Assembly (NCBI RefSeq): GCF_009729095.1
Contig: NZ_VTGX01000004.1
Location: 434,001-498,000 of the forward strand
DNA from: Mycolicibacterium sp. CBMA 247
GTDB taxonomy: Bacteria; Actinomycetota; Actinomycetes; Mycobacteriales; Mycobacteriaceae
Reading direction: 5' to 3'
DNA length: 64,000 nt
Below, piece by piece: positions 58,493-64,000 of the stretch (position 1 is the first letter of the stretch; the number at the start of each line of letters is the position of its first letter). The position numbers and the translations under genes are program-made. The notes beneath the pieces are model-generated. The model did not search any database, was not told the DNA's origin, and saw nothing but the letters and a program-made list of their open reading frames with translations.

Positions 58493-59842
58493 ATGGCTGG
58501 ACTACACGAGAAACTGCAGGCGATCTACGAAGAAGTAGCGCAACGTAACGCCGGTGAGAAGGAATTCCATCAAGCCGTCTACGAGGTGCTGACCAGCCTC
58601 GGGCCGGTGGTGGCCAAGCACCCCGACTACGCCGACGGGGCCATCATCCGCCGGCTGTGCGAGCCCGAGCGCCAGATCATCTTCCGGGTGCCCTGGCTCG
58701 ACGACTCCGGCGCCGCGCAGATCAACCGGGGCTTCCGCGTCGAGTTCAACTCGGCACTGGGACCGTTCAAGGGCGGGCTGCGATTCCACCCGTCGGTCTA
58801 CCTCGGGATCGTGAAGTTCCTCGGATTCGAGCAGATCTTCAAGAACTCGCTCACCGGCCTGCCGATCGGCGGCGGCAAGGGCGGATCGGACTTCGACCCC
58901 AAGGGCCGCTCCGACGCCGAGGTGATGCGGTTCTGCCAGTCCTTCATGACCGAGCTGTACCGCCATATCGGCGAGTACACCGATGTTCCGGCCGGCGACA
59001 TCGGCGTCGGCATGCGCGAAATCGGTTACCTGTTCGGCCAATACAAGCGGATCACCAACCGCTACGAATCCGGTGTGCTCACCGGCAAGGGCCTGACCTG
59101 GGGCGGATCGCAGGTGCGCACCGAGGCCACCGGCTACGGCACGGTGTTCTTCGTCGATGAGATCCTGCGGTCCACCGGGCAGTCCTTCGACGGCAAGCAG
59201 GTGGTGGTGTCCGGCTCGGGCAACGTGGCGATCTACGCGATCGAGAAGGTGCACGCGCTGGGCGGGACCGTGGTGGCCTGCTCTGACTCCGGCGGCTATG
59301 TGCGCGACGACAAGGGCATCGACCTCGACCTGCTCAAGGAGGTCAAGGAGCTGCACCGGGGCCGCATCGAGGACTACGCCGAGGCCCGTGGCGGCGCGGC
59401 GCATGTCGTGACCGGCCGCAGCGTGTGGGAGGTGCCGTGCGACATTGCGCTGCCCTGTGCCACCCAGAACGAGGTCTCCGGCGCCGACGCGACCATGCTG
59501 ATCAAATCCGGCTGCCAGATTGTGGCCGAGGGCGCCAACATGCCGTGTACCCCGGACGCGGTGAAGTACTTCGAGGAGGCCGGGGTCCGGTTCGCCCCGG
59601 GCAAGGCCGCCAACGCGGGCGGGGTGGCCACCAGCGCGTTGGAGATGCAGCAGAACGCGTCGCGGGACTCGTGGAACTTCGATGACACCGAGGCGCGGCT
59701 GGCCGAGATCATGCGGCGCATCCACGACCGTTGCCTGACCACTGCCGACGAGTACGGCCAGCCGGGCAACTATGTGGCCGGGGCCAATATCGCCGGGTTC
59801 ATCCGGGTGGCCGACGCGATGCTGGCTCTGGGGCTGGTCTAG
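58493..59842 (+). CDS. gdhA: Glutamate dehydrogenase (NADP type)
   Basis: The 449-residue hexameric-type glutamate dehydrogenase interconverts glutamate and 2-oxoglutarate plus ammonia. The substrate region reads GPFKGGLRFHPSVYLGIVKFLGFEQIFKNSLTGLPIGGGKGGSDFDPKGRSDAEVMRF, with the conserved lysines. The nucleotide fold shows VVVSGSGNVAIYAIEKV followed by CSDSGGYV, where Ser after Asp fits NADP preference. Length matches the short bacterial GdhA, not the very long NAD-dependent mycobacterial form. ATG at 58493 overlaps the spacing of the metG stop. Linkage to metG is not part of the M. tuberculosis order as I recall it. Confidence 0.95.
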   Translation: MAGLHEKLQAIYEEVAQRNAGEKEFHQAVYEVLTSLGPVVAKHPDYADGAIIRRLCEPERQIIFRVPWLDDSGAAQINRGFRVEFNSALGPFKGGLRFHPSVYLGIVKFLGFEQIFKNSLTGLPIGGGKGGSDFDPKGRSDAEVMRFCQSFMTELYRHIGEYTDVPAGDIGVGMREIGYLFGQYKRITNRYESGVLTGKGLTWGGSQVRTEATGYGTVFFVDEILRSTGQSFDGKQVVVSGSGNVAIYAIEKVHALGGTVVACSDSGGYVRDDKGIDLDLLKEVKELHRGRIEDYAEARGGAAHVVTGRSVWEVPCDIALPCATQNEVSGADATMLIKSGCQIVAEGANMPCTPDAVKYFEEAGVRFAPGKAANAGGVATSALEMQQNASRDSWNFDDTEARLAEIMRRIHDRCLTTADEYGQPGNYVAGANIAGFIRVADAMLALGLV

Positions 59843-59883
59843 GGGTCCGATCGGGTGATCTAGACCACATGGCCCCGGGCTGC

Positions 59884-59910
59884 TGTCACAAAACCGGGAC
59901 GCGCGGTGTC
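59884..59910 (+). promoter_or_regulatory. ECF41-type promoter
   Basis: TGTCACA at 59884-59890 is followed after 16 bases by TGTC at 59907-59910. The known ECF41 promoter pattern is TGTCACA-N16-CGTC. It lies 33 bases before the oxidoreductase start and upstream of the ECF41 sigma gene in the same operon, so autoregulation is likely. Confidence 0.7.
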
Positions 59911-59942
59911 TTGAGGGCACAAGCCTTTTGAAAGGAGACACC

Positions 59943-61124
59943 ATGAGCGCGCAGAACACCCGAGTGGTCGTGATCGGCGGAGGGTACGCCGGGGTGCTGG
60001 CGGCCAACCGCCTTCAGAGCGGGCCGGGAGTGGCTGTCACGCTGGTCAATCCGCGGCCCGAGTTCGTCGAGCGGATCCGGCTGCACCAGCTGGCCGCAGG
60101 CAACCACGGCGCCACCGCGGCCTACGAAGAGCTGCTGGGCGGCGGGGTGCGGCTGCTGGTGGACGGCGCCGAGCACATCGACGCCGACATCCGCCAGGTG
60201 CGGCTGACCTCCGGTGCGGTGCTGGACTACGACTATCTGATCTACGCCGTCGGCAGCACCAGCGGGGTGCCCGCCTCGGTGCCCGGCGCCGCCGAATTCG
60301 CCTATCCGCTTTCCGAATTCGAACAGGCCCAACGACTGCGCGCCCGGCTGCAGGATGTGCCGATGTCGGCTCCGGTGGTCGTGGTCGGCGGCGGTCTGAC
60401 CGGGATCGAGGCCGCAGCCGAGCTCGCCGAGCAGGGCCGGGCGGTCACCCTGGTCACCGATGTGGTCGGGGCGTCACTGGGCGCCGGCGGCCGCCGCTCC
60501 GTCGTCAAGGCGCTGACCAAGCTCGGCGTCTCGATCATCGACGGACCCGAGATCCTGGTGTCCGGGGTCGAACCCGACGCCATCACGCTGGCCGACGGCA
60601 ACCGGCTGTCCAGCGCGGTGACGGTGTGGACCACCGGGTTCGGGGTTCCCGGGCTGGCCGCCGCGAGCGGACTGCGCACCGACGAGCTGGGCCGGTTGCT
60701 CACCGACGAAACCCTGACCAGCGTCGACGACGCACGCATCGTGGCCGCCGGCGACGCCGCCTCACCGTCGGGGGTTCCGCTGCGGATGAGCTGCCAGTCG
60801 GCGGGCCCGATGGGTGTCCAGGCCGCCAACACCGTGCTGGCCCGGATCTCGGGCGTCGAGCCCGAGGAGATCAACCAGGCGTTCGCCGGCCAGTGCGTGA
60901 GCGTCGGCCGAGACGCCGGCACAGTGCAGCTGTGCCACTCGGACGACAGCCCGCGCCGCGTCTACATCGGCGGGCGCACGGCCGCCTTCTTCAAGGAACA
61001 GGTGTGCCGAGCGACCCTCACGTTCCTGCGCAAGGAGGGGCTCAAGCCGGGCTCGTACTTCTGGTTCAAGGGTGACAACCGGGCGCGCCAGCTCGCCGAG
61101 GCGCAGCAGGGGACGCTGGTCTGA
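59943..61124 (+). CDS. NAD(P)/FAD-dependent oxidoreductase (NDH-2-like)
   Basis: The 393-residue flavoprotein has an N-terminal FAD loop VVVIGGGYAGVLAANRL, a second dinucleotide loop VVVVGGGLTGIEAAAELAEQG, and the C-terminal flavin motif IVAAGDAASP. It resembles type II NADH dehydrogenases and related quinone or carotenoid-like reductases. ATG at 59943 has AAAGGAGA ideally placed. The TGA overlaps the ATG of the sigma factor gene. ECF41 sigma genes are typically linked to one oxidoreductase, epimerase or carboxymuconolactone-decarboxylase-like gene. This is that partner, and its expression is likely driven by the ECF41 promoter. Confidence 0.9.
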   Translation: MSAQNTRVVVIGGGYAGVLAANRLQSGPGVAVTLVNPRPEFVERIRLHQLAAGNHGATAAYEELLGGGVRLLVDGAEHIDADIRQVRLTSGAVLDYDYLIYAVGSTSGVPASVPGAAEFAYPLSEFEQAQRLRARLQDVPMSAPVVVVGGGLTGIEAAAELAEQGRAVTLVTDVVGASLGAGGRRSVVKALTKLGVSIIDGPEILVSGVEPDAITLADGNRLSSAVTVWTTGFGVPGLAAASGLRTDELGRLLTDETLTSVDDARIVAAGDAASPSGVPLRMSCQSAGPMGVQAANTVLARISGVEPEEINQAFAGQCVSVGRDAGTVQLCHSDDSPRRVYIGGRTAAFFKEQVCRATLTFLRKEGLKPGSYFWFKGDNRARQLAEAQQGTLV

Positions 61125-62041
61125 TGAACATCCCCAGCGCAGGTAACTCGAACGAACACGCCGAACGGTTCACGCTGCTGAGGCCGTTGTTGTTCACCAT
61201 CGCTTACGAGATCCTCGGAACGGCAACCGAATCCGATGACGTGCTGCAGGAGAGTTACCTGCGCTGGGCCGAGGTCGACCTGACAGAAGTGCGCGACACC
61301 AAGGCGTTCCTGGCCCAGCTCGTCACGCGCCAGGCACTCAACGCCCTGCGGGCCCAGTCGCGGCGCCGCGAGGATTACGTGGGCCCATGGCTGCCCGAGC
61401 CACTGCTGCTGGCGGCGGGCGACGCAGGCGATCCGTCGTCGGATGTGGTGCTGGCCGAGTCGGTTTCGATGGCCATGCTGGTGGTACTCGAGACGCTGAC
61501 CCCCGACGAGCGCGCGGTGTTCGTGCTGCGCGAGGTGTTCGGTTTCAGCCATGACGAGATCGCCTCGGCGATCGGCAAATCGGCGAGTGCGGTGCGCCAG
61601 ATGGCGCACCGCGCGCGCGAGCATGTGCAATCGCGGCGCAAGCGTTTCGACCCCGTCGACCAGCAGATGTCGACGGAGGTCACGGAGCGGTTCTTCGCCG
61701 CGGCGGCTACCGGCGACATGAACGTATTGCTGGAACTGCTCGCGCCGGATGTCGTGTGGACAGCCGACAGCGACGGCAAGCGCAGCGCCGCACGCAGGCC
61801 CGTATCCGGGGCACAATCGGTGGCCAAGCTGGTGATGGGTCTGATGCGGTTCACCGCGCAGGGCGGCCGGTTCGAGCCCACGACATACAACAACGCCCCT
61901 GCGTTCAAGCTGTACCTTGAAGACAACTTCGAGGGCGTGATCACCGTCGAGGTCATCGACGGCAAGATCACCCACTTCTACGCGATGCGCAATCCGGACA
62001 AGCTCGCCGGCATCGACATCCCGCGGGTGATCAGCCGCTGA
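61124..62041 (+). CDS. ECF41-family sigma factor with SnoaL-like C-terminus
   Basis: The 305-residue sigma factor has sigma2 (RPLLFTIAYEILGTATESDDVLQESYLRW) and sigma4 (LTPDERAVFVLREVFGFSHDEIASAIGKSASAVRQMAHRAREHV). A C-terminal SnoaL_2-like domain of about 130 residues follows. The group marks of ECF41 are visible: WLPEP at 89-93 in the linker and NPDKL at 290-294 near the end; a SDGKR segment stands in the DGGGR position. The C-terminal domain replaces a separate anti-sigma factor. M. tuberculosis SigJ belongs to the same type. The start overlaps the oxidoreductase stop (TGATG). What signal it responds to is unknown. Confidence 0.92.
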   Translation: MNIPSAGNSNEHAERFTLLRPLLFTIAYEILGTATESDDVLQESYLRWAEVDLTEVRDTKAFLAQLVTRQALNALRAQSRRREDYVGPWLPEPLLLAAGDAGDPSSDVVLAESVSMAMLVVLETLTPDERAVFVLREVFGFSHDEIASAIGKSASAVRQMAHRAREHVQSRRKRFDPVDQQMSTEVTERFFAAAATGDMNVLLELLAPDVVWTADSDGKRSAARRPVSGAQSVAKLVMGLMRFTAQGGRFEPTTYNNAPAFKLYLEDNFEGVITVEVIDGKITHFYAMRNPDKLAGIDIPRVISR

Positions 62042-62061
62042 CGTTCTGCCACCCTGGTGGC

Positions 62062-63333
62062 ATGCGGATCGAGCGGCTCGGCGCGCTGGGGGATGCCCCG
62101 GCGGTGCTGCACGGTGTGGCCGCAGCCGCCCGCACGGCGGGCCTGCCGCCACCGGCCGCGCTGATCGGCGACTGGTTCTCCTCTCGTGCGGTGATCGCTC
62201 CGTCGGTGTCGGTGACACCCGTCGCGCCGGACGCCGCCTTCGACGTGGCACAAAACGCTTCGGGACCGGCAGGCAGCGTCGGCGGCGGGTGGTTCGGCTA
62301 CTTGTGCTACCCCGATCCGGGGGCCGAGGGCGCGGCGCGTCGCATCCCCGAGGCCGCCGGGGGCTGGTCGGATTGCGTGTTGCGTCAAGACGCCGATGGT
62401 GTCTGGTGGTTCGAAAGTATCAGCGGCGCAGCACTTCCCACCTGGCTTGACGCCCCAAAGCCAGCGACCTCAGCGTCTCGGCGGAGCTACACCATCACCT
62501 GGGTAGCCCCCGATCGCGATGATCACCGCCGTGGCGTGCTGGCCTGCCTGGAGGCCATCGCGGCAGGCGAGGTGTATCAGGCCTGTGTGTGCACCCGGTT
62601 CACCGGTCGCATCGACGGGGAGCCGATCGACTTCTTCACCGACACAGTGGCGCGGACCGCACCGTCGCGGGCCGCCTACGTCGCCGGGGATTGGGGCGCG
62701 GTGGCCTCGCTGTCGCCGGAGTTGTTCCTGCGCCGGGCGGGTGCAGCGGTGGCCTCCAGCCCGATCAAGGGCACCCTGCCCCGCTCGGCCGATCCAGCCG
62801 GACTGCTGGCCTCGGTCAAGGACGTCGCCGAGAACATCATGATCGTCGACCTGGTGCGCAACGACCTGGGACGGGTGGCGACGACAGGCAGCGTGACGGT
62901 ACCCGAACTGCTCGCGGTGCGTCCGGCGCCCGGCGTCTGGCACCTGGTCTCGACCGTCACCGCCGAGGTGCCCGCACACCTGCCGATGAGCGCACTGCTG
63001 GAGTCCACGTTCCCGCCGGCCTCGGTCACCGGCACCCCCAAGCGGCGGGCCAGGCAGCTGCTGCAGCAGTGGGAACCGGCGCGGCGCGGCGTGTATTGCG
63101 GCACAGTCGGTTTGGCGTCACCAGTGGCGGGCTGCGAGCTCAACGTGGCGATCCGCACCGTGGAGTTCGGCGCCGACGGGTCGGCGGTCCTCGGCGTGGG
63201 CGGCGGCATCACCGCGGACTCCGACCCGGACCTCGAGTGGGAGGAATGCCTGCACAAGGCGGCCTCGATCGTCAGCCCCGGGCGCGCAGCACGGCGTCGT
63301 AGAGCTCGCGCCGAGACGGCGCTCCCGGGTTAG
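62062..63333 (+). CDS. pabB: Aminodeoxychorismate synthase component I
   Basis: The 423-residue chorismate-binding enzyme acts in folate synthesis, converting chorismate plus ammonia to aminodeoxychorismate. The core shows EVYQACVCTRF, SLSPELFLRRAGAAVASSPIKGTLPRS, SVKDVAENIMIVDLVRNDLGRVA, LESTFPPASVTGTPKRRARQLLQQWEPARRGVYCGTVG and GVGGGITADSDPDLEWEECLHKA. It is on the plus strand and its last 62 bases overlap the end of rsmI on the other strand; the final 20 residues are Arg-rich and probably dispensable. ATG at 62062 is 20 bases past the sigma gene. Confidence 0.92.
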   Translation: MRIERLGALGDAPAVLHGVAAAARTAGLPPPAALIGDWFSSRAVIAPSVSVTPVAPDAAFDVAQNASGPAGSVGGGWFGYLCYPDPGAEGAARRIPEAAGGWSDCVLRQDADGVWWFESISGAALPTWLDAPKPATSASRRSYTITWVAPDRDDHRRGVLACLEAIAAGEVYQACVCTRFTGRIDGEPIDFFTDTVARTAPSRAAYVAGDWGAVASLSPELFLRRAGAAVASSPIKGTLPRSADPAGLLASVKDVAENIMIVDLVRNDLGRVATTGSVTVPELLAVRPAPGVWHLVSTVTAEVPAHLPMSALLESTFPPASVTGTPKRRARQLLQQWEPARRGVYCGTVGLASPVAGCELNVAIRTVEFGADGSAVLGVGGGITADSDPDLEWEECLHKAASIVSPGRAARRRRARAETALPG

Positions 63334-64000
63334 CGGCGATCACCTGGGCGCAGGCGTCCTTGACCCGGATCCCGTCGGCCACCAGTTCCTCGACCTCTGC
63401 GACCAGAGTCGGCAATTCAACAGTCGGGACGCCTCCGGCCAGCACCACGGTGATCTCCCCCAGCACGCCGTCGGCGGCCCACTCCGCCAGCTCGGCCAGG
63501 CTGCCACGACGGATCTCCTCATGCGTCTTGGTCAGCTCGCGGCACACCACGGCGCGCCGCGTCGGGCCCAGCACCTCGACGGCGTCGCGCAGCGTCTCTG
63601 CGAGCCGGCGCGGGGATTCGAAGAACACGGTGGTGCGCGGCTCGGCGGCCAGGGTCTGCAGCCAGGCCAGCCGCGCGGCGTGCTTGCGCGGGGCGAAGCC
63701 CTCGAAGCAGAACCGGTCCGAGGCCAGCCCGGACACCGCAAGCGCCGTGGTCACCGCGGACGGGCCGGGCAGACAGCTGACCGGCAGATCCGCCTCGGCG
63801 CAGGCCGCCACCAGCCGGTAGCCGGGGTCGTTGATCAGTGGCATGCCTGCGTCGCTGACCACCAGCACCGTCGCACCCGCCGCGATCTCCTCGACCAGCC
63901 CCGGCACGCGACTCGCCTCGTTCTGGTCGAAGAAGCTCAAGATCCGGCCGGCCGGTTGCACGCCCAGCGACTGGGCCAGCGTGCGCACTCGCCGGGTGTC
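63272..64000 (-). CDS. rsmI: 16S rRNA 2'-O-methyltransferase RsmI, 5' end outside window
   Basis: This is the C-terminal 242 codons of RsmI, which methylates the ribose of C1402 in 16S rRNA. The tetrapyrrole-methylase fold is clear: DTRRVRTLAQSLGV at the window edge, SFFDQNEASRVPGLV, VSDAGMPLINDPGYRLVAACAEADLPVSCLPGPSAVTTALAVSGL, FEGFAPRKHAARLAWL, FFESPRRLAETLRDA and ELTKTHEEIRRGSLAEL. The frame is open to base 64000, and the usual N-terminal 35-40 residues lie beyond it; the in-frame GTG at 63988 is internal. Its end overlaps the pabB end convergently. Confidence 0.93.
   Translation of the reverse strand, partial: DTRRVRTLAQSLGVQPAGRILSFFDQNEASRVPGLVEEIAAGATVLVVSDAGMPLINDPGYRLVAACAEADLPVSCLPGPSAVTTALAVSGLASDRFCFEGFAPRKHAARLAWLQTLAAEPRTTVFFESPRRLAETLRDAVEVLGPTRRAVVCRELTKTHEEIRRGSLAELAEWAADGVLGEITVVLAGGVPTVELPTLVAEVEELVADGIRVKDACAQVIAANPGAPSRRELYDAVLRARG

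Overview
The window is high-GC actinobacterial DNA and almost certainly comes from a mycobacterium, most likely a fast grower (Mycolicibacterium, M. smegmatis-like). The evidence is gene content and order: kdp locus, ppx2, DUF501, ftsB, eno, lpqU, mazG, mfd, a TetR gene, tRNA-Gln, glmU, prs, lpqT, rplY, pth, a fatty-acyl-AMP ligase, ispE, ksgA, rpfB, tatD, metG, pabB and rsmI. From memory, this is the order of the M. tuberculosis Rv1003-Rv1029 region with extra genes inserted. No rRNA, CRISPR array, transposase or prophage gene was seen. There is one tRNA gene.

Left part (1-14.2 kb). A minus-strand cluster contains three tandem, truncated relatives of diaminopimelate decarboxylase that all lack the PLP lysine. 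It continues into an FAD monooxygenase and a DUF4389 membrane protein cut by the window edge. Next comes an orphan KdpA paralogue whose conserved first helix has no ordinary start codon. Divergent from it is a complete high-affinity potassium operon, kdpFABCDE. The operon is preceded by a 27-residue membrane ORF that overlaps kdpF and by phased TAAAG repeats that may bind KdpE.

Metal and lipid region (14.2-23.4 kb). It holds a propionyl/acetyl-CoA synthetase, a P1B-4 metal ATPase divergent from an NmtR-type sensor, and a 32-residue Cys/His-rich peptide gene that resembles a metallothionein. An overlapping operon follows: an Lgt-like protein, a small membrane protein and a multi-cysteine radical SAM enzyme. 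An MPT63-like secreted protein closes the region, followed by a strong intrinsic terminator.

Core housekeeping (23.4-47.3 kb). The minus-strand ppx2-DUF501-ftsB-eno-lpqU block is divergent from an efeUOB iron-uptake operon with an IdeR-like dyad. Then come a beta-lactamase-like protein, a gene-free stretch full of palindromic elements, and mazG-mfd. A second, intact LysA-type decarboxylase follows, then an ArsR/SRPBCC pair with a duplicated operator, a TetR gene, and tRNA-Gln-glmU-prs-arsC-lpqT-SDR-rplY-pth.

Right part (47.3-64 kb). Small secreted proteins precede a ferredoxin-type reductase with a near-perfect operator at its start codon and a DUF6611-type membrane pair. A fatty-acyl-AMP ligase and ispE follow. 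A small soluble Ser/Thr kinase lies in reverse orientation between ispE and ksgA. Then come rpfB, tatD, metG and gdhA. A self-contained ECF41 sigma-factor module with a recognisable autoregulatory promoter precedes pabB and the partial rsmI.

The most unusual items are the triplet of lysine-less decarboxylase-fold genes, the Cys-rich peptide beside the metal-efflux pair, the Lgt/radical-SAM operon, the start-less orphan kdpA and the small ORF ahead of kdpF. All functions come from reading the sequence and recalling families. No database search was run.
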